From contig OY744465.1 of assembly GCA_963556145.1 (NCBI GenBank), positions 3,844,001 to 3,908,000 of the forward strand: a stretch of 64,000 nucleotides of DNA. The letters run 5' to 3'. Below are positions 22,300-33,285 of this stretch, piece after piece (the stretch's first letter is position 1; every line of letters begins with the position of its first letter). The notes below the pieces were generated by a model, which saw nothing but the letters and a program-made list of their open reading frames with translations, did no database searches and was not told the DNA's origin. The DNA comes from Hygrocybe punicea. Lineage: Eukaryota > Basidiomycota > Agaricomycetes > Agaricales > Hygrophoraceae. Position numbers and translations under genes: made by a program.

Positions 22300-22625
22300 T
22301 GCTGTTATGGATCGCTTCTGCAGTGGGCTCCAGCAACAATCAACTTAACTAGGGGATCGGTTTCCAGGGGGAGAATGGCAGTTTTCATTGTTGCTTACAA
22401 CTAAGACAACACTGCTAAGAGGGGAGGGTTCATGGTCTAATGTCATTGCAAGCCATGGGGGTTACCCAAGACAAGAGGGTCTGCCCCAAGAACCAGACTA
22501 AATGTAAAGAAGAAAAAGTCTGAACCAACAACAAGAACAGTAGATATAGTGACTGGTCTTGAGGGGAGGTAAACAGAGGTCCAACCATGAAGCTACAGCA
22601 AGTCCAACTACACCATGTGTTCATC
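22300..22625. repeat. Dispersed repeat shared with 51190-51510
   Basis: 22425-22620 matches 51200-51400 in the same orientation (ATTGC-AACCATGGG, ACCCAAGACAAGA and long blocks beyond). 22303-22425 matches 51510-51397 inverted. The two parts are thus arranged differently in the two copies. No coding capacity recognised. Confidence 0.65.
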
Positions 22626-22679
22626 ATGAGGGAGACATGAGTAATCCTCATGTCGATGTTCTCGCAATCCAACTGGAGG

Positions 22680-23357
22680 TAGACTGTCCATGGGCAGGGC
22701 CATGAGCCTCTGGCCCTAGGGTCGACCCCAGCCCGGCCCTCCAATTGAGGGCCAAGGGCCAAGTCAGTAAACAGCTGGCCCTAAGGGTCGGCCCTGGCCT
22801 GGCCCTTTTAGATGTCTGAGGTACATGTATGTCATTTAGCTTACTCTAACCATGCATGCTTTAGCATTTCCAAAGACACCAGGCTTGAAAAATTTGTTCC
22901 CATAGTTGGAGATCCTTTTAGCCTTGGGATCCCCCACAGGTTCATAACTCCATGGTATAAAAGGCTACCAAAATGGCTCATGACTATCTAGCTATAATAA
23001 ATACACCCTGAACCCATATTGCTGAGCACATATACTATGACCCTCAATAATGCCAATGAAGGAATTCAAATTCAGAGGACTGCAAGCTACATGCTGCATA
23101 CACAGATAAAATGCTTGATGTGGAAGGAGAGATCATGAAGAAATATGTTGGGGATTTTGACTTTAATGATGACTATGTGGATTAGAATACTGTGAATGGA
23201 GAGCATGTATGGGCAAATCTTTGAGATAGAGGGCCAGGGCTGACCAGGGCTGACCCTGACCCAGCCTGGCCCTGACCTGGCCCTTATGACCCAGGGCTGG
23301 GGCCAGAGCCAGCAAAATCAGGTGAGGGCCAGCCTGGACTGACCCGTGGACAGTCTA
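22680..23357 (+). mobile_element. Non-autonomous hAT (TAGACTGTCC family), 678 bp
   Basis: Termini TAGACTGTCCATGGGCAGG and its inverse, with 8-bp duplication ACTGGAGG (22672-22679, 23358-23365). The ends hold dense GGCCCTGG/CCAGGGCC repe ats. The middle keeps a decayed piece of transposase C-terminus (AHDYLAI, then MKKYVGDFDFND), the same residues as in the 5.1 kb element at 51556-56661. It is an internal-deletion derivative, nearly identical to the copy at 47325-48057. Confidence 0.93.
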
Positions 23358-23365
23358 ACTGGAGG

Positions 23366-24525
23366 CCCAAGTGTCATTGAGGGAAAGAAGAGGTCCAGAT
23401 GACTTGGATGATTTGTCGTCAGATCATGTGATATGTAGAATTGCCAATTCGCGGTCTACACTTGCTGTAATTGGCAAGTGCGCAGTCTGGCAAGTGCATT
23501 GCATGGTCAGGTTGGAGAGAGGCATCATCCAGTGTGGGTTTGGTGAAGGGAGTATCTTGAGGTAGTGTGGATACAGAGGCAAGGTTGGTATGAAAGAAAA
23601 CAAAGGAATGTACTGAGGGAAAACCAACTAGGACAGTGGGCTAGTCGAGGTCAGACATGTGAACAGTGTATGCTGTGCTGGATGACGATGTCTATGTTGA
23701 TGACATATCAAGGTGCAATGTCTTGTTCTGTGTGTGAAACAATGAGGTCCACCTGATGTCGGTATTCTTCCAAGAAAGGGTATTGTTGGAAACAAGTGTG
23801 GGAGGTATCAAGGTTACAGATGGAAAAGGATAAATGAATGTGGGTCCAGGTTTCAAGTCATGGCACAGGTGACAAGCTGTTGGAACAAGTCATCAGGTAC
23901 TGCATTGAAGTGATGTCGTGTGAACAATACACAATAGGGGTTGGTTCACTGTCTGGGAAGTCATATGGTCTGTGGTTGAAGTCCAAAAGAATGTGCTTTG
24001 GTGATGATCAGATTGGAAGGAACAGTGAAATGTCTTGTGATCAAGGATTGTTCAGAGTCTGCATGCAGGTGAGGAACGTCATCAGATGATCAGGGAGTAT
24101 AATGGTAGGCATGGAATATGAAAATGGAAACCAAATATCCAGGTATGGCAATTTGTCAATTACATGTTGAAATATCGTCGAGGTGGAAGTCAGAGGTATC
24201 AATGGCGGGAGGATGTTGGTGCCAAAGATAGATCATAACAAGGTAGAAACCAATAAGGAAAGTGATGGTGATGACGCTGATAATAATCACGGTGATTAGC
24301 TGTGTTGGGAGTACAGCCACTGTGTATCGGTTTGTTGTGGGATGAAGTAAACAATATGTCAGAGCAAGGGAAAAGACAATGGCAATGATGTCCATTGGCA
24401 AGGAGACTATTCAGGTACAGCAAGGTCATGTAGGGATGTGGCCATGGTCGGTCTGGATTGTTCTAGAAGAAGGGAAGAAAAGGGAACAAGAACAAGAATA
24501 AACAATGATGTCCAAAAGAAGACAA
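23366..24525. other. About 1.2 kb without recognisable gene
   Basis: I found no convincing open frame, terminal repeats or family motif. Short ORFs on both strands are not supported by composition or motifs. Confidence 0.5.
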
Positions 24526-24533
24526 AAGGCAAA

Positions 24534-25795
24534 TAGGGTTTGAAAGTCTGGTCTGGTCCAGTTTTTGACAAATTTCCAAAAGACCACAACTGGAACCAGT
24601 TGCCATAACACCACAAGATGGCACAAACTGGACTCAACTGCTCAGAACCAGTCTCTTGCAGTTCAGTTGCTGTCTTCTAACCAGATTTAACTGGTCCTTA
24701 TATTAACCAGTTGCTAAACCAGTTGAAACCAGTTCATACCAAGCCCAGACCAATCAATAAAACTCTGTTGATTGACTTGCAAACTGCCTTAATTAGTAAA
24801 CTAATTCCGGCAGCTCATCTTCGTCAACTTCATCAAAATCCCCATCCAGGCCAGCTTCAACAGGAGATGTTGGCAGCCCTGGCATGTTCAAGTTGGTAGT
24901 TGGCAGCCACGATTGTGGGCACATCGGTGATCATGTTGGGCGCACGGGTAGGTGTGTTGGCCGTTCTGTTGGGTGCATGGGTGGTTGTGGACACGTTGGC
25001 GCATTGCTGGTGTTGTGGTGGGGTGCCCAACACAGCCATCCTCTGAGTCCTGGTTACCTCATGGTTACCTCATGGTTGCAGCACCGACGTCGATTGACAT
25101 GGCAGTGCGCATCCACGAGGTATGTTGGGGGTTGGTGGTGGGATGGCCATGGCCATCATCATGGTTGTGGTTGTGGTTGTCATTGTGGTCATTGTGGTTG
25201 TGGTTGTGACAGTCATTGTCATTGTTGTGGTGGTGGTGGTGGTGCTGGTGGTGGTGGTGGTGATGTTCATGGTCACTATTGTTGATGTTGTTGTCGCCGT
25301 CGTCCCATTTGGAGGGCCGTGGGTGTCATTGTTGTTGTCAGGGTGGTGGTGGTGGCCGTCATTGTCATCCTCGTCCTCACTGCCTGTTGTCCTCATCGGG
25401 TGCTTGTGTTGTTTGTGTTGGTACTGCTGTTGTCATCATTTGTGTAATTAGTAGCTGAGAAAACAACAAAAAAAAAAAAATTACTTACCTTCTGCAGTGG
25501 GGATGGGTGTGCCAACCCCTGCTGCCTTTTCTCGTATTGTGTTCCCTCGTGACACCACCATTTTGCTGCCATCATTGTTGTTTGCCACCATCATGGTCAT
25601 TTGCTGAACTTGTAGTGAGGTCGAGTTAAAACTGGTTACAACTTGGATGCATAAGCTTCGTCCACATCGGGAAACTGCAACTGGCAACCTCCCAAAAGTG
25701 GCCCAACTGCAACCGGCGGTCCAGTTTTTTTTGCGGTTGGGTCCAGTCCAGTTCTGGTTTTTTTCTGGTCCTATGGACTGGACTTTAAAATGCTA
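24534..25795. mobile_element. Non-autonomous hAT 'A' (1262 bp)
   Basis: Termini TAGGGTTTGAAAGTCTGG and GACTTTAAAATGCTA, with exact 8-bp duplication AAGGCAAA (24526-24533, 25796-25803). Subterminal parts are rich in CCAGTT/AACTGG. The centre (25130-25330) is GT-rich microsatellite. It contains the shared palindromic module at 25068-25120 and an intron-like segment on the minus strand (GTAAGTAA at about 25491 down to the branch-like CTACTAAT). Confidence 0.9.
25068..25120. repeat. Shared palindromic module (copy in hAT A)
   Basis: CCTCATGG...GTCGATTGAC...CACGAGG followed by GTATGT. Other copies: 30822-30874, 36779-36831, 36958-37003, 44326-44377 and a half at 59609-59642. See findings. Confidence 0.7.
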
Positions 25796-25803
25796 AAGGC
25801 AAA

Positions 25804-26167
25804 TGGGAATGAAAAAGGAAGGTGTCGTAAAGCGGAATCATCATGGTGGGTACCAGAGTTGGAATCGGAGTGGCAGAGTTGTAAAATGTAACAATTGCTA
25901 AACATGTAAGAAGGTGTTTGTAGGCTGGTATGTTGTTGCATCAAAAAAAAAACATACAATTTATGATTTAACACCTCAGAGATCCAACCAACACCCTACT
26001 ATACCCGACTACACACTTAATATGCCATACAGGTGACAAAATGATGGCAAAGATGTACCCTATACCCTGGTGATGAGGGACCATCATAAAACAGAGTGTA
26101 CAATGTATTATCCTCATTCTGTAGAGGTTTATTTGACATGTGGGCTGCAACCTCTGGCATTTCAATT
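25804..26167. other. Short interval without recognisable gene
   Basis: No supported ORF or repeat. It contains a run of ten A at about 25945. Confidence 0.45.
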
Positions 26168-26323
26168 AGTGTTTTAAAGTCTGGTCAGGTCTGGTTTTTT
26201 GCCCAAATTTGGGTTAACTGGGACCTGAACTGGTTGCTATCTAACCAATTAGCTGAAAACCACAACTGGACTTATAATAACCAGTTGATTTCAGTTTTGG
26301 TTTATTACAGCCATTTTCATAAT
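26168..26323 (+). mobile_element. Left end of a hAT of family A/C, right end missing
   Basis: TAGTGTTTTAAAGTCTGG matches the termini of the elements at 24534 and 40756, followed by the same CCAGTT-rich subterminal region. No matching right end was found. A 28-bp segment at its end (26296-26323) recurs with one mismatch at about 26739-26766, so an additional insertion of about 415 bp may separate them. Confidence 0.6.
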
Positions 26324-26887
26324 CGAGTTTAAAAAATAATTTTACTCAAGTCTAATAGATGAGAGCTTTTCTGCTACACGCAATTTCGCCGTATCCCGTT
26401 CTATGGTGTAATTCCCTCATGCAGGCGTACCTCCTTTCTGACAAAGCATAACCCAACCTTCGGGTGAACCCAAGCTTGCGCGGAGAAACAGGAGTTTGTC
26501 TCACCCTCCTTTCTCTCACCGCATTGGTTCACCCAGGTAGCATATCCCTCTTTTTCTGTGAGCCGTACTTACCACTTTGGCTCACCAGGAGTAGAGGGTT
26601 ATTTTTTATTCTCTTTTTCACATGCCACCATCCTCTAGTGCACTCTTGTATTTTGGTTGACACACCGATTGTACTCCAAAATATCTACCTTATGGACTTG
26701 TTCTCTCCTGGCTTCAAGCTGGAAGAACAAGCTCCGATTTTTTGGTTCATTACAGCCATTTTCATAAACATGCAGAAACTGAGAAAAAAATCAAATGTGG
26801 CGCTGCCCAGCCAAACCTTGGCTTCCTGTCTAAGTCTCAATTAGCTTATAGAGAATTTTCAAGCTTGAAAATAACTCATACACTACC

Positions 26888-27264
26888 ATGGTGGACTGTG
26901 ATGATACGTCAGACGATGAAGAGTTTTGCACTACCCTTTCACTCCAGCTCATCCATCACACCCTGGCTGTCCCAAAGATGGGCAAGCAACCCGCAATCAA
27001 ATCTAAATGGGATGTTCATAGTAAGGAACTTGCATTCACTTGTCTACTATTTACCAAATCCATGGCCAGCTGCCTCCTGGCCCCAACCTTATTGGTAAGT
27101 AACCACTCGACTTTATCCTGAACAAATGCTTATAGATGTTGTAGACCTAGAATGCCGGTTGAGTGACTTCCAGATGAAGTTGCGTGATGTCCTGCGAAGT
27201 CAAAACAAGCGGATCAAGGAGTTGGAAGTCGAACTGGCCAATCTCCAGCAGAACCATGACACGG
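26888..27264 (+). pseudogene. Unrecognised coding fragment, 5' part, broken by a solo LTR
   Basis: ATG at 26888 opens 69 codons (MVDCDDTSDDEE start) to a GTAAGT donor at 27095. After TATAG (27135) a frame open from 27136 encodes a charged, coiled-coil-like stretch (LRDVLRSQNKRIKELEVELANLQQ) up to 27264. The frame phases across the intron do not join cleanly, so the model is tentative. The frame resumes after the LTR at 28148 (IARLDLDLDFALGW, then a GTAAGT donor). I do not recognise the protein. Confidence 0.4.
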
Positions 27265-28147
27265 TGTAGATGCGGGTTCTTGGTGGCTTCGGAACAATAT
27301 AAAGAAATAATGATCCTAACCAAGGGGTGTCAGCGTAGAAGTGACGGTGGATAAGTCAGTGTCGGAAGTAGTAGTAAAATGAAATGGAAGTGGAAGTAAA
27401 ATAAAGCCGCCGCATAAAACTGGACTAATAATAATAAATCCGGCGATGAACGGATGAATAACGAAGTACCCGACAATGCCAACAATGTCGGGTACGGCGG
27501 GTCGGGTCAGGTTGGGTCGGAAACGATGAACGAGTAAGGGAACAACAATAAAAATGACGAAGTGAACTATAAAAAGCTAAGGTCTACGAGGACGAGCATT
27601 TGAAGTGATTAAAATGATTCTGACTATGAGGGAAATGGGGACTAATGGTATCTCTTTTTGTACAGTTGTCGGGGACCGTTTTTTTATAGTACATGAGTGT
27701 GTAGCTACTTTCGGACATGTCTACTTCGGCCAATAGAAACTACAAAGAAAAGATGGAATGGGGATGTGGAAAGGGGGGTTGCAAAGCGACGAAGACAGGA
27801 ATATACAGGGGAAAACGAATAACCAAGGAAAAGATCTAAAACATCCTACATATCTCCGAAATGATGAGGGGATGCATAAATATGGCAAGTCCGAAGTCAG
27901 GGATCGAGTCCGATGAGATCTGTCTCCTATAATTAGAACTCTGGGGCTTCTGAGGCTGCCGGATTCGGTCCAAAAGTGGCTGTGACGAATCGGCATGTGT
28001 CGGGTCACGTTGGTCACGTCGGGTCACGTCACATTGGGTTACGTCGGGTTACATCGGGTTCGAATGCGAGTTGAATGGAGGCATCGGGTTCGTCCGGATT
28101 CGTGATATATCGAGGATACGGACTCAGAGGGACGTCGACCCTCTACA
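27265..28147 (-). repeat. Solo LTR (883 bp), gypsy-like, family of 59237
   Basis: Read on the minus strand it starts TGTAGAGGGTCGACG and ends CCCGCATCTACA. Start and end match the LTR at 59237-61675 (for example CACTTCTACGCTGACACC). Flanks ACGG / GCGG suggest a 4-bp duplication with one change. It splits a coding frame that reads through once the LTR is removed. Confidence 0.75.
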
Positions 28148-28200
28148 GCGGTGATCGCAAGATTAGACCTGGACCTCGATTTTGCACTTGGATGGTAAGT
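28148..28200 (+). pseudogene. Unrecognised coding fragment, continuation after solo LTR
   Basis: GTGATCGCAAGATTAGACC continues the frame ending at 27264, then meets a GTAAGT donor at about 28195. See the 5' part. Confidence 0.35.
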
Positions 28201-28449
28201 TGTATTCTTTCAATTGAGATTCCAAGTGCTTAGAACTACTTCCCATCTTTTTAGTCCTGACACTCGTTGTTTTGCTTGTATTATGTGCATAATGGAATAT
28301 ATGTATCTAAGTCACCCCAAGACCAGGACAAGGTCAGACAACTCCTCGCTGATACGGTGTAGTAGGAGGTCACATGATAGGATCCCATGGTTCGTAGGAT
28401 TACATAGTAGAGTACACTTGTTTGTAGAGACTCAGCTTATCATACCATG

Positions 28450-29217
28450 ATGTTCACCCCATGACACCCTGAGTGGGCTCCCCTGCCCACTCCAATGGTT
28501 TCCACATCTATGACCCCAGATAAAGAGATAATAAAAGATGAAAATGTCACAAAGGTGTGAATGGGACTTGGGACACTCCTGACAATAACGCGATAATGTG
28601 CGAGAATATATGTGATCAAATAGACAAATGCGAAGAGTTGCGAGATAACGCGATATCGCAATGCAGTGATAAACAAGAATTGGAAGGCTTAGCTGGGTGT
28701 CCTAGATGACAGCGTGATATGCAGTGATGATGCGACAAGACGAAGGTTCTGTGCTACGACTTAGGTCGTGATATCAGAGAGTATGCAATGAGAAAAGACA
28801 CAGATGTGAGTTGGAATGAGTGGATCTTTAAACTTAAGATGCAAACTAGTGGAGAGGGGAGAACTGGGTTCTTCTCTTTTATTTTCTACTACAGGACATT
28901 TTTTATACTTTAGAGGATAGGGAGTTAAGGGTGGACAAGTGAAATAGAAACATGGTTAGATATCACATGAAAATGACGAAACGGTAATGGAATGGCAAAG
29001 GATTTGAAATAATGGTGAATATCACATGAAAGTCGGTGAAAAGAAGAAGATAAACTGGATGAATTACATTTCTGGTATTGGACTCGGTGTCCGAACGTAT
29101 AGGACGTGTGTAGCAGTGGTGTTTCAGTGTATTGAGACCGGGTTGCTTGGTTAAGATACAGCAAAGATGTCGAAGCCACGCGCATCTAGATCGGCGTAAG
29201 TTGCGCAGGTCATGCGC
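28450..29217 (-). repeat. LTR-like sequence (minus strand), split by the element at 29218
   Basis: Minus-strand reading has a promoter-like GTATAAAAAATG (near 28905) and LTR-like composition, ending near CACCCTGAGTG...GGGGTGAAC at 28450. It is interrupted after TGCGC (29213-29217); TGCGCTGATG resumes at 33286, about six bases after the inserted element. The outer limits are not certain. Confidence 0.5.
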
Positions 29218-29419
29218 TGATATGCATGCTGTGTGTCTGAGGTCCGAATCACCTATTTTACCTATTTTTTTTAGTTAGTTTTTGTTTTGTAGCACAACAA
29301 GTACAAACAAATAGATTGGATTCCCCCTTTTCCCCCATCACAGTTGAGCTCGGAGCCTCCCTTGGATCAGCACTCGCACCCCATACTTAGAGACTCTCTC
29401 TCTACCTCTCTGTGTATCA

Positions 29420-32400
29420 TTTTGGAGCCCACCGCAAGGGATTCAACAGGTTTCAGCTCCCTTTCCAGTACTTTTACCACTCTCACTCAGTGGCTCAGCC
29501 TATTGCGCCACCATCAGCAGCATTCTCCCATATATTCCACTTCTCAGCTATTTCCCAGGTCCTCCCTGATGTTTTCCACCTGTCAGTTGTATTGTCTAGT
29601 GCCAGTTGCGCCTTTGAGGCCACAAGACTCGCCAGCTTTGTCATTTTGTCACATTGTCACACCTATGTCACACGGGATCAACATCCCCACCCCTTCACGG
29701 CTCCATTTTACTTCACTACTCTGACCACCCCTCACTCGTTTATACACCCCAACATACTCGGAAACCCATGCCCCACCGATTCCGGTCAAAAAACCACACC
29801 CGGAAAGCTGCAAAATGGCCCCAATGAGCACCTTCAACATGAAACACCACTCGCACATCGTTCACGAAACACAGAAGAACAGAGCAACGAAACAGAAGGA
29901 AAATGTGCGCATTGCAATGGCTGTTGCATGTGCACCCCCAGGTATGCCAATCCCCATCATCCCCGTGGTTCCCATGCAGGAAAATGCGTCCACGTGTGCC
30001 AACATGATGATAATGTGCGTATCGACACATCCGCCCCCATTCCGCTCTCGAATCGCCCCCTGTCTTCGCCTACGCCCTCGCCGTCATCCCTAGAGGTGAA
30101 CTGTTACACGCCCCCACAGTCTGTCGCCGCGCCGTCACCAGAAAGCCCCACCTACACCCAACAGACGCCGTTTTTGACACGTATTGACGCATATGCCCCC
30201 GTTTCCATCTAGTTTCGTCCGCCGTCACCATCTATGCCCTCGCCGTCATCCCCAGACATGGACCGTGACACGCCCCCACCATCTGAGCCCCCACCGTCCC
30301 CAGAAAAATGTGTCCGCACGTGCCCAAGCCCGCTTTCCACGCGTCCCAGCGCGTTTGCCTCCGTTTCGGACCCATTTGGGCCATCGTTCTTGTCTATGGC
30401 CTCAACGACGTCCCAGGATACCATTCCGGACCTGTCCCAAGCACCTGAGCCCGTGTCAGCCCCAGGAAAACGCGTCTGTGCACATCCAAGCCCATTTTCG
30501 ACGAGTCCTAATGCATCCCCCCTTGTTTCGTGCCCGTTTCGACTCCCATCCACACCCATGCACTCTCCATCGTCCACACCAATGAACCATGACACACCCC
30601 CATTGTTTGAACGTGGGCCATCGCCAAAAAGATGTGTCCACGCTAGGCAATGACACAGGTATACCTGCGGGTGTCCCGAGGCCAACCCATACCCGTACCT
30701 GCTCCAACCCATACCCGTCTACCCCACGGGTCTTTTTTCAGCGGGTAGATGGCGGGTAGCGGCGGGTCAGGTATGGGTATTGACCTGCGCAGGAAACCCG
30801 GCGGGTTCCAGCCCACATCTACCTCGCGTTGCTGACATGCATGTCAATTGACATGGCGCTGTGCAAACACGAGGAGTGGGGGGGGCTGGGAACCATGCGA
30901 CAGGTTGGGTTCTCGTGGGCGAGAGACCCTTGCCCATCATATCCATCTCCTCGTTCCCTGCACCATCTCCCATTCTCCCCTCCCTCTCATCCTCCTCCGT
31001 CGTTGTGTACCCATCAGCCTGCATTTTGACACCGTTTAGCCTTGGCGTTCGCAGTTGTGGCATCCGGATGGCGGTGTCGTGATTGTGGGTGCGTGTGGGC
31101 ATGTACTTGGGGGGGGAATGGGGTCTGGGGTGCGTTTGGGCACGTTCTGTTGCACGGGCATGGGCTTTGGGGCCTGTGTGGGCATCAAATGGTTGGGTGT
31201 TGTGGGACCGTGGTCTGGGACGTGTTTGAACACGTTTTCTTGCATGGGCACGGGGTTTGGGGCTGGGGTGGGACTTGAGACGCATTTGGACGCATTTTGC
31301 AGCGGGGATGGTGTGTTTGGGGCTGACGTGGGCATGTGATGCGTCTCCCGTTGGGTTTTGGGCACGGGGGTTCACGTTGGGGCACTATTTGATGACAGGG
31401 CATTGTGCAACGCGGTCGCTGTTGTTTCTTGCAGTGGGCATGTAGGGTCATACTGGGACATGGATTCACGCGAGGATGGGGCTGTTTGGCAGGCGGTTGG
31501 TGTTGTGTTGCCACAGAAGTGGTGGCTAGTGGCGTCGTCTGTGTTGTCGCGGATGCGTGCATGCGTGGGGCAGTCTGTGGGGGTGCGGCATTGCTGGGTG
31601 TTGTTGTCGACGCTGGTATTTGTGTTGAGTTCCTGTGAAGCTGTGTGGCTCTGTTTGGGCTGGTACCTGCGGGTATACCAAGACCCGCGCTCACAGGTAC
31701 GGGTTTTGTCCAGGTCCACAAAAGGTAACCTGTACCTGTGTCATTGCCTAGTCCAAGCGCACATCAATGCGTCCCCCCCCGTTTTAGTTCCGAATCGCCC
31801 CCCGTTCACATCTACGGACTCGCGGTTGTCCCCAGAGGCAAGCCTGGTCCTCTCCCCAGCATATGAGCCCACACCGTCCCCAGAAAACTGTGCCGGTGCC
31901 CAGCAAACCTCGTTTTCAACCGGTTCCACCATGTCCGCTCTTGTTTCACCCTTGTCCCAGTCCCCGTCATCGTCTATGCCCATGCCATCATCCCCAGAAG
32001 TCAGCCGTGACACGCTGTCAGTGTCAGCGGCCATATTGTCCCCAGAAATCTACATCCTCACCCACCAGAACCCATTTTCGACCATTTCAACCACATCCAC
32101 CCCCAATTCACCCCCAATTCGCCCACAATCCATGTCCAGACCCCCTCTGTTGTCCCCTTCATCAAGCCATGATGTGCCACTGGCACCAGAGCCCATGCCT
32201 TCCCCCAAAACGCCGTCTTCGAGGTGTTGGAGAACGGATCTCCAGACCTCAGGGGAAGAGCTCAGAGGGAGCCACGGCTGGGAGGGGAAAGCTAAGGAAA
32301 ACCCTGGATAGATGACTAAGCTACTAACAGGAAAGGGAAAGACTATCTAAGGGTTCTCGGGGTCCTAGGGCTAGCAGCACCTGCTGCAGCATCCTGACCT

Positions 32401-32818
32401 GTGCCCTGTTGTTTTGCAGCCGAATCGTGCCCCGTTGGCACCTACAGACACACCATTGCCCCAGGAGACCAACTGTGATGCACCTCTGCCATCTCCCGAA
32501 ACACCATCACCACCACCGCCATTACCCTCACCGTCAACATCAACACCCTCCTGCATCCCCGTTCGAGTCAAGACACCTCAAGCACTGCCCTTCCCATCGT
32601 CACCACCGTCCTTGTCTAAATCTATGCCCCCTCCCATTTTGACATCCATGTACAAGATTCAGTCCACGTTCTTATGTCCACCACACACCCCTCAGTTCTC
32701 TTGCAAAGAAGTCGACATCAAGATCAAGATTCGCAATCAACAAGAATACTCGGAACTTGAAAAAGTTCACATCAATTTCATCAATTTTCGAGCAAGTCAT
32801 TTTCTGTTGGAAAAGTGA
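29420..32818 (+). CDS. Unknown Pro/Ser-rich repeat protein of the LTR element (interrupted)
   Basis: One frame runs from about 29420 through TAG 30210, is split by the hAT at 30644-31750 and continues in phase when the hAT and one 8-bp duplicate are removed (RCVHA joins HINASPPV). An intron-like GTGTTGGAG...TTTTGCAG (32230-32420) joins two repeat halves, after which the frame ends TGA at 32818. Near residues 155-190 there is a Cys-rich patch (CAHCNGCCMC, then CVHVC). About seven tandem units of about 54 residues follow, each with [SA]P[EGK][KN][CR]V near its start. No start codon is clear. I do not recognise the family. It could be a diverged structural protein or a captured host gene. Confidence 0.55.
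29976..32230 (+). repeat. Tandem repeat, period about 162 bp (7-8 units)
   Basis: Anchor CCCCAGAAAA(C/A) recurs at about 29976, 30136, 30298, 30463, 30621, then after the hAT at 31876, 32039 and 32206. Spacing is 158-167 bp, always a near multiple of three, so the protein keeps 53-55 residue units despite strong sequence divergence. Confidence 0.7.
30644..31750. mobile_element. Non-autonomous hAT 'H' (1107 bp)
   Basis: Termini TAGGCAATGACACAGGTA and its exact inverse. Flanking octamers GTCCACGC (30636-30643) and GTCCAAGC (31751-31758) differ at one base. Subterminal ACCCGT/ACGGGT repeats. It holds the palindromic module at 30822-30874. On the minus strand it has repeats (CCCATGCAAGAAAACGTG) resembling the host element's own tandem units. 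Confidence 0.9.
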
Positions 32819-33285
32819 GTGAAGAATTTGGAGAAACAGTTTGGTTATTTGGAGAATTGGATTTCAGGTTTGGACAATTGTGTTGCTTGTTTAGAGTACA
32901 GTCTTCTTTCCCTTTGAATTTTCTTTTTGATTTTCTTTTTGATTTTCTTTATATTTTCTGATTTCTTTTGTTCTTTTGGTTTGGTTTCACATTACTTTTA
33001 CTTTTTCTTCATTCACTCCCCCCCCCTTCTCCTGACTGGGACAGTCAGATTTTCAGTGACCGGGAGGATGATATGCATGCTGCATGTCTGAGGTCCCAAT
33101 CACCTATTTTACCTATTTTTATTAGTTAGTTTTTGTTATGTACTTATTGTAGCACAACAAGTACAAACAAATAGATTGGATTCCCCCTTTTCCCCCATCA
33201 CAGTTGAGCTCGGAGCCTCCCTTGGATCAGCACTCGCACCCCACACTCAGAGATTCTCTCTCTACCTCTCTGTGTATCAACACAG

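Larger units (their letters stand above)
29218..33279 (+). mobile_element. Non-autonomous LTR retrotransposon carrying an unknown gene (4.06 kb)
   Basis: LTRs at 29218-29419 and 33069-33279 (TGATA...TATCA, nearly identical apart from a 9-bp indel). A primer site TGGAGCCCACCGCAAGG lies at 29423. There are no RT, integrase or protease motifs inside. Instead there is one long Pro/Ser/Thr-rich frame with tandem repeats. A hAT sits inside at 30644-31750. Target duplication is unclear: TGCGC precedes the left LTR and recurs six bases after the right LTR. Confidence 0.85.

Noticed and set aside
25130..25330. Hydrophobic or Thr-rich proteins from the GT-rich stretch
   Set aside because: Translations of a GTG/GTT/GTC microsatellite; both strands are open for trivial reasons.
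26296..26766. 28-bp repeated segment as a retroposon target duplication
   Set aside because: No poly(A), promoter boxes or ends between the copies support a defined insertion; left as an observation.
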